Shown: positions 1-11,350 of the stretch, piece by piece
Numbering within the stretch: position 1 is the stretch's first letter
Layout of the letters: the number at the start of each line of letters is the position of its first letter
From: Sycobia sp. Sy_11
Lineage: Eukaryota > Arthropoda > Insecta > Hymenoptera > Epichrysomallidae
Assembly (NCBI GenBank): GCA_018907035.1
Contig: JACCIC010000165.1
Coordinates: forward strand, 310,001 to 374,000
Length of the DNA: 64,000 nt
Reading direction: 5' to 3'
Position numbers and translations under genes: made by a program
The notes under the pieces: generated by a model
Told to the model about the DNA's origin: nothing
Databases searched by the model: none
The model's input: only the letters and a program-made list of their open reading frames with translations

Positions 1-220
1 AATTGTGGAGCTAATCTAGTTTATTTAATAGAAAACAATTCTTAGTCTGGTCTGATGAAAAATCACTGTGGATACATAAAAACATAGAAGTTTCGTAGTA
101 AGTTTCTCTACATTAATATTCGGTGAAACTCACTAGATAATGCACATATTTGATGACTATCTTGATTATAATTACACCTCGTTTTTTATTGTGATTACTA
201 CTATTTCGGTGACCATCAAT
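1..220. other. AT-rich sequence with no recognised feature
   Basis: No open frame, splice-bounded exon or repeat family is recognisable in this stretch. It runs directly into the 3' end of a Penelope-like element on the minus strand. Confidence 0.5.
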
Positions 221-301
221 AATTGAATTGTACTTCTGTCGACTGCCCATATACAAATTAATAAATATTTTTTATTGGTCTTACAGTCCAATCAATTTCA
301 A

Positions 302-478
302 CCAAAAATAAAATAAAATAAAATAAAAATAAAAATAAAAATAAAATAAAAATAAAAACTAAAAAATAAAAAATAAAAATAATAATAAAAAATAAAAAAT
401 AAGAAATACAAATAATAAATAATAAAAATAAAAAATAAAAATTAAAAATAAAAATTAAATTAAAAATTAAATTAAAAT
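302..478. repeat. A-rich low-complexity tract (AAATAAAA-like)
   Basis: Imperfect tandem AAATA/AAAATA units. The same tract appears in the other PLE ends (about 53065-53165, and as T-rich at 20130-20172 and 54240-54330), so it belongs to the element and is not a random microsatellite. Confidence 0.8.
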
Positions 479-614
479 GATAATGACAGTCAGACTGTCC
501 TTGTTTATATTCACCCCCGTAGACTAATCTGAAAATAAAATATTAGCTGAAAAAATTCTTTGTTAGTAAAGTGCAGTCTGACTGTCCCCAACACCCTTAC
601 CTAATTGAAGACTT

Positions 615-647
615 GTCCAACGTTTCGAGCTCGCTACGGCTCCTCAG
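615..647 (-). ncRNA. Hammerhead-like core of PLE copy 1, catalytic core broken
   Basis: On the minus strand the segment keeps the stem-II region, GAAA, the self-complementary ACGT and GGAC seen in the intact copies. The CTGATGA box is shortened to CTGA before the stem-II strand, and the upstream GTCC partner is missing. The conserved core is therefore disrupted and self-cleavage is not expected. Confidence 0.6.
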
Positions 648-648
648 C

Positions 649-1782
649 GTTGTAGTACGAGAGAGCTCCTCCTCCTTGTTTGTACACCGAAAGTAAAAGA
701 GCACTAATAACTTAAGGACTACTAAATACAAAAACAGAATACTGTTTGTTAGAGGTTCAAAAAGTTAAAAACAAGTAGAAAGAAATGAGTTTCGATAAAA
801 CTCGAAAATCATTATCAACGGGGAGATGGACGGAATAACTACTAATTAAACAGTAGAGCGCCGTGATCATTGGTGAAGTCAAAAATAAGTGGATACTATT
901 GACAGAGTGCTTGTGACGGATAATTTGAGTATGCTAGCAATTTCACTGATAAGAATCACAAAATAAGGGAGGTTTTGAAATTTCAACGTTGCCTTTAGAG
1001 ATTCTAAATAAATAAAATTTCTGTTAGTCTGTTTTAAATAAGTACCACTGAATCCGCAGGAAGAAAACGAGAAAATAAGTATAATAAGGGCAGAAACAAA
1101 AGGGTTACTCCCAAGTAATTTAATAAAGTGTAAACTTATAGAAAGTGTTTATGTACTTTCGGATCGTTCATGAACTTTTTGGCCGAAATTAGTGCTAAAA
1201 TCTGAGGAACAGAATGAAATAGTGAAAAATATTTGAACGTTTATAGCAGGATATAAAAACTTAATAAATTTAATTAAAGTCACTGAAAAAAATTCTGTAA
1301 TGAAAAGAAAGATTTCAGAAATTAGAATAACGTGGCTGTTGTGAAATACTTATTTTTTTTAGAATTTTTTAAAAATACATTTACAAAAGAAGCAAATTTG
1401 TTGATTTAGAGTTATATCGAAAACTATGCTGTACTAGTACAAATTCAAATCCTATATAATATTGTATTGGGCATCTTTTTAGAATTCCGCTACTGAACTT
1501 TATATTTTATAATTTTATAGCCTGTTAGTTTAGTAATCAGGATTACAGATATAAAATAAGCGACAGCTGCTGCGACAACTATGACAGATGATGGTTGCAG
1601 TATCCGTTATGTAGCGAGTTGTATCGCTGACACTTAAAAAAGATCATCCAATTATCTTTAACGCCCTCAGCTAGTAGAGCTAACAGAAAAAGAAGTCAAA
1701 CAGATGTAAATTCAAAAGCTTCAAATTCTTCACACCCCACTCTGTAAGAGTAATATCAGCTATGTGATTAACTTTTTCGTAG
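649..1782. other. AT-rich non-coding stretch
   Basis: No convincing coding frame, mobile-element domain or RNA gene was seen. If the exon candidates at 1783 and 2377 are real, this may be intron or upstream DNA of that host gene. Confidence 0.4.
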
Positions 1783-1837
1783 AGTCAGCGAGCGGCGTTA
1801 ATTATCCGGCATTGTTCAAGATGCGATTCAAACAACG
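1783..1837 (+). CDS. Candidate internal exon of an unidentified host gene (upstream partner)
   Basis: A 55-nt block lies between a pyrimidine-containing acceptor ending TTTTTCGTAG and a near-consensus donor ACG|GTGAGT. Starting in phase 0 it reads 18 open codons (SQRAALIIRHCSRCDSNN) plus one base G. That one-base remainder joins the next candidate exon (GA...) in frame as a Gly codon, which is why the two are linked. The peptide has a C-x2-C pair. Microexons of this size can arise by chance in AT-rich DNA, and other AG acceptors lie a few bases away, so support rests on phase compatibility only. Confidence 0.28.
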
Positions 1838-2376
1838 GTGAGTGATGAGAAAAAGGCACTAGTACAATTTATGTCTTTATGAGTAAGCATGTGTACTTAG
1901 TAGTATACATTATTATCTTAATGAACTATGACCACAAGATCGGTTCGAATAATAATCCGATAAACAGATAAATGATATATCTAACAACATTTTCAAGAAC
2001 TTCATCTCCCAGGCCAATAGAGTACATTATCGAGTTAAGATTAGTAGAAAGAAACTAATTTTCTTGTGTCTTTATAAATTGTGTCCGTGATACAGGTATA
2101 ACATTTATAAAATGTCAATATTATATTTCATCAAGTATCCCGGTACTGTTAACATGGTTATTGACATGTTATGTTAAGATCTTCCTCCTAAAAAGATTAA
2201 ATTATAAATTGTATTTAACGATCTGTACAAATGATAAAAAAAATTCTTCACTCTGAATAATTTATTCATTAAACATTTTTGTAGAGATTATTTATATAAA
2301 TCAAGTATAAATTAAATGTTTTGATTATTTTATATATCGATATACTATATTAGTTTTATTTTATATTCTATTGTAG

Positions 2377-2567
2377 GACAAAGAGATGCTGAAGTAATAA
2401 ATTGTACAACAGGTAAGGATGAACTGGGAAAACCATCTCGAATTTCAAAACAGGGACTGTTTGGTAAATTTCACAATCTCTTAGGAAAACTTAGTACAAT
2501 TCAACAAATCGATAAATCTATGTGCTACAACTATTCTAATGCTAAAGCTTCTGTACAAGATTATTCG
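2377..2567 (+). CDS. Candidate internal exon of an unidentified host gene
   Basis: A 191-nt block is preceded by a T-rich tract and TTGTAG and followed by the donor TCG|GTAAGAAA. One frame is open throughout (63 codons after the first two bases), from QRDAEVINC through a Gly/Lys/Phe/Leu-rich middle (GLFGKFHNLLGKL) to SVQDYS. It enters in phase 1 and leaves in phase 0. Base composition is visibly less AT-rich than its flanks. It lacks TE domains and similarity to the repeats in the window. I do not recognise the protein family. It is too short and lacks an ATG-initiated ORF, so ordinary ORF finding would miss it. Transcript evidence would decide it. Confidence 0.45.
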
Positions 2568-3917
2568 GTAAGAAATATATTTGTTACAACCTTTATATTT
2601 GATCATCTTGAAATGGTATTATTAAACCTGTGTGACCTACATGTATAACTATCAATAATTCAATATAATATTTAACTTATTAATTTTCAATCAAATATTA
2701 TTGTAATGCTAAGAATATCGAACAAACTATAGTCTAATAAATACCTAGGGTAGATTATGTAAAATTAGGTTCTGGTTATAAAACCTAATAAAAATGCGGA
2801 ATTGATATAAAATAAATTTTACAATTATTTCATAATTATTTGAATAAAATAGTATATGAAATAGAAATACATATTTACTATATGATTATATACATATAAT
2901 TCTATATAAATAAGGTTACATGTGTATTTTAGCAGATTAGTTTGCCGTAGTTCAAATCAGCTTTATAAAAATTTCAAACTGAAAACAAAGAGATTTGACG
3001 TCATGTCAGAAATCATTTTTACTATGAAGTTATTGGAATCTACTCACAAAACACCGCTCTGACTTCATAAATACATGCCAAACTTCAAATGATGAAAGTT
3101 GTACAGGTGCTTTCACAAAATATGAATTATCAGGCTAAACTAGGCGCAAACCTAAAACATTTTCTTTGAAATTTGTTCTACTTTTAGAAATATAATTGCA
3201 TTGTTGAACGCTAATATTTCCGACATGAGATGATACGTCCCCTTGCCTTTCACAAATGACACACTTATTATAACTCTCTTTATTTTACCAAAGCCTGAAA
3301 GGGAACCATTTAAACCATTTCTAAATTAGCTAGAACGCGAGCATCATTACAGCATATTCGCGATATTATCATTGGTGAACAAAACGACCATTACAAGATC
3401 TTACAGTTAAATTTCTTATTGTCAGCGCATTTAGATGCCTTCTATGCTTAGTTAAAGTTGCTATAAAGATAATATCATATCAATAATTGTTGTAGATTAA
3501 TAACCAGCCATGATCGTAATTTATGTAAAACTCGTAAATACTTTAGTTTTTTTGCTTCCAGAATTATACGGAACAAAATTCATTTAAAAACCGATTTTGA
3601 AACAATTTTAAATAAGTTAAAAATTATGAAAAAGAATTTTAAGAATTGCTACTTCTTATTTGAAATTTTAAGAATTGATATTGGGTATAAAAGTAAGTTT
3701 CAAGCGTTATTTTCCGTAATGTCATATTTTATTACGAAAATATGGTTTCACATCTTTTATTCTCGTCTATCGATAGCTATAATTTTTTTCACATCTTTTT
3801 CATAATTTATGAATTCCGCACCAAAAATTCTAGTCCTGACAGCCCAAGAATGTTCAGAGACAATTTTTGATTGTCTCTACTCAACTGAAGCTTATTCCTG
3901 TAAGAATATTCTTTATT
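2568..3917. other. AT-rich stretch, no gene supported
   Basis: If the exon at 2377-2567 is real, this is probably intron. A short frame at 3028-3138 contains a C-x2-C-like peptide but has no phase-compatible splice acceptor, so it is not called. Confidence 0.4.
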
Positions 3918-3990
3918 TATCGTCACAAATGATAGTTAGAAGATACCAAGTCTGGACTGTAAGACGAGTGAGGCAGAATTTCCCAAAAAG
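3918..3990 (-). pseudogene. Mariner transposase fragment (third catalytic-Asp region)
   Basis: The minus strand reads a peptide close to EILPHSSYSPDLVSSNYH. This corresponds to the LPHPPYSPDxAPSDYHLF block around the third catalytic aspartate of D,D34D mariner transposases, and it resembles the relics at 23.2-24.0 and 25.6-26.8 kb. The Pro and Asp of the APSD box are mutated (VSSN). No inverted ends are visible, so it is an old fragment. The plus-strand 61-codon frame across it is a shadow. Confidence 0.6.
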
Positions 3991-4735
3991 TTAAAAAAAT
4001 TTGGATCATTTCATCCGATTGTTTCGAGGGTAGTTATAACAATTGTGCAAATCAAGCACCCCACCATCAGAGAGAAGGGAATTCACGCTAATTCAGCACC
4101 CTATAATGAGCAATAACGGGACATATGTTGATCAAGTACCCCAAAGAAAATATAACTTACTATATCCACATTGTTATTTCTGGGTAACGCTAAAAGTAAG
4201 GACTGTCTTCGAATAGTTATTATTATTATGGTCGGTTTTACATTGGGATTGAATATTGTGTGACGTCCGAGATGAACTCTTCTGGTGCATAAGATGTATT
4301 AAAAGTATGCGCCGCCCTTTTGAGCCTAGAGTTTCCTCCACTACCTCGGGCCCTGTTCCTGAAGAAGTTATGTTCACTCTCCCTACATCTAATAAAACCT
4401 ACTCTTTTTTTAGATAGGTTGGAGGCCAATGGCCTCAGTTAGATGAAAACTATTACTTACTTTTATTTCTGATCTCTCTCTTTTTCTCTTTCTTCTTACA
4501 ACCCTTACTATCTCTGTCCACAGAGAGAGAGAGAGTGTGTGTTTCTCGTAGGCTCGGTGCTGTTGATGCGTCTGTTAGTGTTTTTTGAATGTATTGAAAA
4601 ACTTTTAGAGAATTGGGTGCGGAGCAATGCACGTGATTTGTTGCTAAATTTTCAGAGTAGTTCTGTGGTCACAATTTTCTACTACGCGACAGCCTAATCA
4701 GCATCTACCTACGCCACCTTATATTTTCTTATCGT

Positions 4736-4737
<2 letters not shown>

Positions 4738-4775
<38 letters not shown>

Positions 4776-4801
4776 GCCGTGTTATAAAAATTATTTATAT
4801 C

Positions 4802-4848
<47 letters not shown>
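4738..4848. repeat. Two (TA)n microsatellites
   Basis: (TA)n runs at about 4738-4773 and 4805-4848 are separated by about 30 bases of non-repetitive sequence. Nothing else is evident between 3995 and 5200 apart from a short GA/GT-rich patch near 4522-4543. Confidence 0.95.
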
Positions 4849-4849
<1 letters not shown>

Positions 4850-5211
4850 CGCAATTATAATACTTAACGTAGTTGACATAATTTCTTATTTATTAAATTA
4901 AATATTAAATGTGTATATTAATAAACTTGTTACATTACTATTTCACGTACACCTGTTCTGTATATATGTCGTTTACATATATATATATCTACATAAATAT
5001 ACGCACATACAATACACATCAATGCTCCATTATATATTTATTTACCCGCGTGTACGTATATTCTAATACTAATGTAATATGTACAATTCGTAAAATTAGT
5101 GATTTTTATACTGTACCTTGTTTAGAAAAATTGAATTACAAATAGTGAAATCAAAAATGTTCGGTATAACTTAGAGTATCGAACAAGTCATTCATATATA
5201 ATGTGAAGACT

Positions 5212-5600
5212 TAAAGTAGAGAGAAGACGCTCGAGCGCACACTGTTTCTACGTGCTTGCGAGGGAGGGTAAAGGAAAAGCGGCGACAGCGCAGAGTTGTC
5301 GAGCCACGAAGACTGCACAGCAAGGTGCGGTAAAGTGTGGCGCGGTAAGGGATAGGCAATGCCTATACGGACTGCGAGAGCCGCGAAAGCGGGTGCAGTG
5401 TGGCGGAGAGCGGAGGGAATAACCACGGAGCGGGAACAGTTTCTCTCGCGGATTTAAATTGTGTAGCTTGATTGTAAAATGTTAGGGTATAGGCAGCCTC
5501 GAAACGGGCTTATCGAGGAAGATTCGCTATCAGAGTGTGAGCGGATAGCGAATATTAGGCACATTCATGACTTCAGGCCGCGAAAGTCAAATTAAATTAT
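5212..5600. other. GC-richer, CpG-rich island of unknown nature
   Basis: This block is strikingly richer in G+C and CG dinucleotides (GCGGCGACAGCGCAG, GGTGCGGTAAAGTGTGGCGCGG) than the AT-rich DNA on both sides. No protein domain was recognised on either strand, and the short minus-strand frames are not convincing. It could be a promoter or first-exon region of a host gene or the GC-rich end of an unrecognised mobile element. It ends just before an AATAAA and a perfect hairpin. Confidence 0.4.
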
Positions 5601-5609
5601 GAGCAAATA

Positions 5610-5630
5610 AAAACCCTTCGTGAGGGTTTT
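5610..5630 (+). other. Perfect 8-bp hairpin with T-rich 3' arm
   Basis: AAAACCCT, loop TCGTG, then AGGGTTTT, immediately after an AATAAA (about 5605-5610). It resembles a terminator or 3'-end stem-loop in shape. It does not match the histone mRNA stem-loop consensus. Role unknown. Confidence 0.55.
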
Positions 5631-6174
5631 CTTCACGTATGTCAAATTTATATGATTTATTAGATTATTAGGAGTTTAATTTAAATTGTTTTTTTTTCTA
5701 AATTTCAGGAAAAATATGCGAGTAATGGACATACAGACGTCAAATAAACGTCGATCTTTGTTCTTTATTTTTTATAATTTTTGGTAAAATTTATATATTT
5801 AAATATATTATATATTTGTATTATATTTTAGAAATAATTGGCAGCTTATTTAAAGGTTCAAATAAATTCGTAGGGATATTTTAAAGGAAAATAAAATCTA
5901 CTATTGATTCTATTAGTGAGTGGAGCGAGAAAGGAAAAATAGATTTTTTTATTAAACTTAAAGAAAAAATCAATTGTGCATTATGGTGAAACTTGGTGGC
6001 GTATTGAACAATGAAGGCCTAAGGTATGTTAAGCCGGGGCTAACGCAGAATGCAAAAGTTTAAATTCAGTAAGTGATATATCGGCGAACCTGGCGACATG
6101 CTGAGCGACCAGGGGCCGAGGCATGTTGAGCCGGATCAACGAAATAGTGAAAACCCGAATATGTACTGTGATAA

Positions 6175-6448
6175 TAATTATTATTATTATTATCAGAGTT
6201 TTAGCCTAAGATTTCTCTTAATAATCGGGGTAAATTTGTGCATCCTTTAGTGGCGTTTTCTATTTCCCTCGGACTTAAAGTTAATGAAGTACTAAAATTG
6301 ATCTTGATAAGATTAAATAATGCTATAATTATTGCGAATATTGGATTCCTGACGTAAAAATCCTGCCACTTCTTGGGATAAAGAGGAGAAACAGAAGAAA
6401 AGGAAGAAAAGCATAAATTAAATTGTATGAATTTATATTTTTATAATT

Positions 6449-6493
<45 letters not shown>

Positions 6494-6990
6494 AGAGGTA
6501 GATGGTGGATACTGAAAAATCTTTAAAGACTGAAGACTGATGACAATTGAAGACTGAGCAAGGCATGGAAAAATCTGCGGAAAAATCCCATGAAAATCTA
6601 AAGCCAATATTCCATAACTGAACAGAAAATTCCTTCTTTTAAATAAGCCGCTTCTGACTTGACTTCTCGTTTCTCATCTTTGATATCATCTCTTGAATTT
6701 TATTAATATGAACTCAGTTTTAATTTCTTATGAAACAGGTTTGAATTAATCGTTTTTATACGCGGCTGGCTACGTAGTGTATCATAAGGAGGATCAAGTT
6801 TATTATTAACAAGTTTATTATTAATTATTTAATTTAATCATAACAAGTTTATTCTATATTATTTCATTCTGCGTAATGTTTTGATTGGTTTTAAATTAAA
6901 ATAACGGGTAAAATTAAATATCGATTGTAAATATATATAATTTTTAACATTTTGGGTTAAAAGACAAGATAAACATTACTAAAACCTGTA
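6175..6990. repeat. Unclassified interspersed repeat, copy A
   Basis: This segment shares a co-linear order of blocks with 26925-27770. Shared blocks are an ATT-trinucleotide run followed by TCAGAGTTTTA-CCTAAGATTTCTCT, a 'TAATGAAGTACTAAA' box, 'AAATTGTATGAATTTA', a GA-repeat followed by AGATGGTGG, and 'AATATCGATTGTAAATA-ATATAATTT' further on. There is no coding capacity, no clear terminal repeats and no recognised family. It is likely a non-autonomous element or a decayed UTR/LTR. Confidence 0.65.
6454..6486. repeat. (GA)n microsatellite inside repeat copy A
   Basis: Pure GA run. A GA run sits at the equivalent place in copy B (27329 onward), so it is a fixed part of that repeat. Confidence 0.9.
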
Positions 6991-7611
6991 TTCCATTTAT
7001 TAAGTGAATACTTACTTTTATAATAATAATTATTCAATAAACAAATATGGTTATAATATATAATTGCAATTATTTATATTTTTTTCATGTAACATAAACT
7101 ATAGAGTTTAAGCTCTGTAGTTATTAATTAATAAGTTGACAATATTTGGGTTGATAAAGAAATAAAGAAATAGATATATTTATTTGTTTATGAACATGAT
7201 TGTATATTTATAAACATTTTCTTAATTTAATATAATAAAAAAACCACTCAAATAGATTTATCGTGCGGGATATATAGTTTATACACATGTTTGGAGTTGA
7301 TTATATATATATATACTACGCTTTTACGCAATTTAAACTGCATACATGAGACAATGCACCACAATGATATATGGTTTTTTGTATTTCAACCTTACATTAA
7401 ATAACATTTCATTGTCTGGAATTGTACATCTCTCACCTCCTTGAGTGAAATATTACTTACATTGGAGTTTGGTGACCGACGATCATAACCTATAATTCCT
7501 TGAATAATATCGATGTTTAATAATAAAAAGCAAAGAAGTAAGATGAACATCGTACTCCAGGAATAGAAATGAGGTAAGTTTCGTGACTTTATGCATATAT
7601 AATACTTGCAG

Positions 7612-7613
<2 letters not shown>

Positions 7614-7672
<59 letters not shown>
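7614..7672. repeat. (TA)n microsatellite
   Basis: Uninterrupted TA dinucleotides for about 58 bases. The 6990-8015 stretch is otherwise AT-rich and featureless. Confidence 0.95.
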
Positions 7673-7673
<1 letters not shown>

Positions 7674-8015
7674 TTTTTTGATAGAAAGATAAAAGAATTT
7701 ATTTTCATTCATTATTAAGCCTATGAATTTCTTAAATTTAGTCATTCTTATTTACTTAAAGAGGAGAAAAAAAACAAAGATTTCGTATCAATTAAGTCTA
7801 TATAAAAATAGATTTTAAAAATAATGAAAAACGCAAAATGTAAAATATTAAAATACAATTATTATCTGTTGTGAAAGAAGTCTTAAACTTTGGTATAATG
7901 GTAAAAAGGAACGAAAAAAGAAACATGTGGATGAAATGTTCTAGTTTCTTAATATTGAAAGGCTTAGCTACTCTGTTCATTAAGCTACTAAGAAAGCCTG
8001 ATCAGTTAATATCAA

Positions 8016-8267
8016 CTAAGGAGATACGAATATATACATAAATCTTTTAATAAAGGTATCCGTGATGTTAGTGAGTAAATTATTTGATAGTGGTACTCCG
8101 ATATATAACTTAGAGAATTGATGTTGAATCGTCAAGATATATTTATTACCTAGTTTGGTAAGCTTTAAGAGCCCTACTATGTCCAAGGCTACAATTTCAA
8201 GCAGTACTCCATCTGTTCTAGTAATAATCATACATTTCCTTGTTTTTATACCTATTAATTTATGCAA
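8016..8267 (-). pseudogene. Ty3/gypsy-type integrase core fragment
   Basis: The minus-strand frame reads LEIVALDIVGLLKLTKLGNK and continues with YILTIQHQFSK and a VPLSNN-like block. This is the start of a retroviral-type integrase catalytic core around the first catalytic Asp (VALDIVGPL...GNKYILT in the family). The fragment stops before the second Asp and the Glu. No LTR or other pol part is nearby, so it is an isolated relic unrelated to the larger gypsy copies in this window. Confidence 0.7.
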
Positions 8268-8554
8268 CTATCATTCTAAACATTATTGTATTCGCCACTC
8301 TATATCATCATTTAAGTTATTCCAATAATACTTTTGCGTTCTTCTATTCTATGCTTTCGACTCACCACTGTAGTTTCGTATAGGCAATTTATGCAATTCA
8401 TTGAATATTTAATTTATTTTGTATTCCGGTATAATAGCTAAAGTTATCAATACAAGCAATCGCCATTATTGCAGAGGGCGTTAATACGTTTTTTATTAAG
8501 TTGAATATATTTGACTATTTTCTATTTTCTATATAAATACTTTTGGCTATGCTA

Positions 8555-9801
8555 CGAGAGTGGATTGATAAGTTACTGGCCTGGCCAAGAGATGGTGCCA
8601 CTAGAACTATGTAGAGGTGGCGCTCTATAGTACAATCCTTAGATAGCTTGTAGTTATAGTTTAGGTTTGAGAGCACGCTGAATAAGACGCCTCTGTATTT
8701 TTCGTAAAAATGAAAAAGCTGGAAAATCGTGCTGTCATCAAATACTTTTATTTGAAGCAAATTAAAGAAGAGATGGACTCAACACTGGGGACATCCTCTC
8801 CATTATATTCAATCGTTAAGCAGTGGGTTTCCGAGTTTAAAAAGGGTCGTGAGAGCACCTCTGATGAGCCTCGCTCAGGACGCCCCATTGAGGTCACAAC
8901 TCCAGATATGATCGAAAAAATCCATCAAATATTGCTGAAAGACCGCAGATTAAAAGTGCGTGAGATAGCTGTGACCTGTAAGATGTCATATGAACGTGTA
9001 CAAAATATTTTGCACCAATATTTGTATATGGAAAAGCTCTGTTCAAGATCGATGCCACGTTTGTTAACAGTCGACCAAAAATTGATTCGGAAGAACATTT
9101 ATACCGCCCATTTGGTGTTGTATAAGCGTAATCCAAGCAAATTTTTGCGTCGATTCGTAACCGTCAACGACACTTGGGTCCACCACTACACTCGTGAAAC
9201 AAACAACAGTCTAAACAGTATATTGGACCAGGGAAACCAAGTCCAAAGAAGGCAAAAACAATTTTTTCGGCGGACAAGGTTATGGCTACTGTTTTTTGGG
9301 ATGCAAGAGGTATTATATACATTGATTACCTTGAAAAGGGTAAAACTATCACTGGTTAAAACTACGCAGACTTATTGCAACGTTTGAGCCACGAAATGAA
9401 AATTAAACGACCTCATCTGGCGAAGAAAAAAATCTTGTTTCACCACGATAACGCACCAACGTACACGTCAATCGTTGCGATGGCTAAAATTAACGATCTG
9501 AAGTTTGAATTGATGCACCCTCCCTACTCTCTAGACCTAGCCCCGAGTGACTATTATCTGTTTCCTAACCTCAAAAAATGGCTTGGCGGTAAGAGATTCG
9601 CAGACAATGAAGAAGTAATCGAAGCTGTAAATGGGTATTTTGAGGAGCTTGATGGATCAGTCTATAGAGATGGCATTACTAGAATAGAACACCTCTATGA
9701 AAAATATATCAACCTTGGAGAAAATTGTGTTGAGAAATAAAAAAAAATCTTAAAAACGTTGTTTTTCTTGGTTAGGCCGGAAACTTATCAATCTACCCTC
9801 G
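8555..9801 (+). mobile_element. Mariner transposon M1 with both inverted ends
   Basis: Terminal inverted repeats of about 38 bp match imperfectly: CGAGAGTGGATTGATAAG at the left, and the complement CGAGGGTAGATTGATAAG from the right. The element is bounded on each side by TA (8553-8554 and 9802-9803), the Tc1/mariner target duplication. Length of 1247 bp is typical for a full mariner. The transposase it carries is disrupted, so it could only be mobilised by another source. Confidence 0.92.
8710..9740 (+). pseudogene. Mariner transposase (M1), D,D34D type, frameshifted
   Basis: The ATG at 8710 opens the helix-turn-helix N-terminus: an RSGRP box near residue 58, a second HTH, then [10 protein letters not shown]. 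The first catalytic Asp lies in NDTWVHHY. The second is in LFHHDNAPTYTS near 9450 and the third in LDLAPSDYYLF near 9530, which is the D,D34D spacing of mariner. The first frame shifts near 9230, where the family PKKAK block moves to another frame. A TAA at about 9358 interrupts the linker, after which a second open frame runs to the stop at 9740. By its wording it is close to M4 at 24.3 kb. Inactive as it stands. Confidence 0.9.
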
Positions 9802-9803
9802 TA

Positions 9804-11173
9804 AGTATATCCTCTTTGTTTTTAAACAAGATTAACTTTAATACTGATACTCTTTTGTATATGTTTTCTTCGAGGATGATGACAGATACTGAACTTTCTC
9901 CTCTTATACATAGAGCAAATAGATTTTATATATTTTTTTCTCTCATGTTGGACTTCTTCGATATCTACAGAGCTGATTTTTAATTTATGATATTTTCTTA
10001 GTTAGCTTCTTTTATTTTTCATTGCAAGACTGCCCATGTTTGCTAACGACACGTTTCGATGATTTCAGTTTTACTATAATTAATTACTTGGTTGATATTT
10101 AATTGGAATGAGGACAAGCCACTCATATATTCGCTTCAACATCCAGGTTTCATTAAATTTTACTTTTATCGTAAAATGATGCATTATCTGCAGCTTTTTG
10201 TTTTTGTCTTTCATCGGTTTTAGGTATTAATTTGAGTTCATCTGATAACAGATTTTCATAGAGAATTTATTTCTAGTATGGGCAATAATTCAGATTCTTT
10301 AGATAAAGGGTCTGTTTCGTTTTTGAAAATAATGCAGAGAGTAATTTAGATTTTCTTTACCAAACTTTCATTCTAAAGTTGGTAGTGTATAAATTAATTC
10401 TCGATGTTCACTTGTGTATTTGATTATTTACTTCATCGACGTACTTTTTCTATATTTAATTAATTTTTTCGTCAATAGCACCTAATTTCTTGATTTGGAT
10501 AACTTCATTATTTAGAACCATTATATAACCATGGTTCTTATCAACTTATAGGCAAACTCTTTCGAAACTTGGTATTGCAAGTGCAGTAGGAAAACTATAT
10601 GTTCTAAATTTTCATGCTAGATGATCTCGTGCACAAATTTGATGATCGTAAAAAATTCTAGCTTTAAGTGTTCCGGTTTTTTAATATTCTGATTGTACAA
10701 CCATTTTTTATTATATTACTCCAGTGCACTGGCCAGTCCTAAGTTTGTATAAATATATATGCAGACCATATATTTTATAAATTCAATTCTAAATTAATGT
10801 ATAAGACATGCTGTATATATTACAACAATTGAAAATACTGTTACAATGTTTTCAGTATATTTCATAAAACATCAATTGTTCAATATTAAGTTAATTTAAC
10901 AATATCTCTTCTTTGCAGCATGTTATATTAATTTATAAAGAGTAATCGTAATCGATGGAGTATATTGATTTGTATCCATAGCCTACTTAAATCACAAGGG
11001 GGTTCAGAAACACAATTTATAATTTAGATCAATATAATTTATTTGAAATGATTTGCGCGCCCTCTCCCTATATACAAAGTGTGAATACATATACATTTAG
11101 ATTGCTAGTAATAATGTACGTGTACATATATTTATGACTTTTTTTACGTCTAACTATATTTAGAATTAAAAAT
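9804..11173. other. AT-rich stretch without recognised genes
   Basis: Read on both strands with no domain, tRNA-like structure or long open frame that I can support. Confidence 0.4.
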
Positions 11174-11350
11174 AGTACTTATGTCGACTGTCATAAACTA
11201 AACTAACAAACTATTTATAATTAAATAATTAAATAATGTCAGCCAGACTCTCATTGTTTATAGTTACTCACATAGAATCTCAAATATAAATAAGAATTAG
11301 TATAAATACTACTGTTAGTAAAAACAATCTGACTGCCCCTAATTGAAAGT
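11174..11350 (-). mobile_element. Penelope-like element copy 2, decayed terminal fragment
   Basis: The minus-strand landmarks of the PLE end are recognisable but diverged: GTCGAC next to AAGTAC, 'gtctggctgac'-like and 'cagattg' boxes in the usual order. The A-rich tract is lost. No coding part or hammerhead core is preserved. Confidence 0.5.

Larger units (their letters stand above)
221..648 (-). mobile_element. Penelope-like element copy 1, 3'-terminal (pLTR) fragment
   Basis: Read on the minus strand, this matches the terminal segments of the PLE copies near 20.0-20.26 kb, 52.98-53.35 kb and 54.06-54.38 kb. Shared landmarks are the GTCGAC-containing end, the 'gtccaat' and 'gacagtctgactgtc' boxes, the A-rich tract (here as T-rich on the element strand) and a degraded hammerhead core at its 5' side. 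It contains no protein-coding part. The family is assigned because the related copies carry PLE RT-thumb and GIY-YIG coding sequence. Similarity stops abruptly at about 648. Confidence 0.75.

Noticed and set aside
3028..3138. Short frame with a CQTSNDESC peptide, possible third host exon
   Set aside because: No pyrimidine-rich acceptor in a phase that fits the phase-0 end of the 2377-2567 exon.
5212..5426. 71-codon minus-strand frame in the CpG-rich island
   Set aside because: No domain, no splice or start context that supports it; composition alone can explain the open frame.
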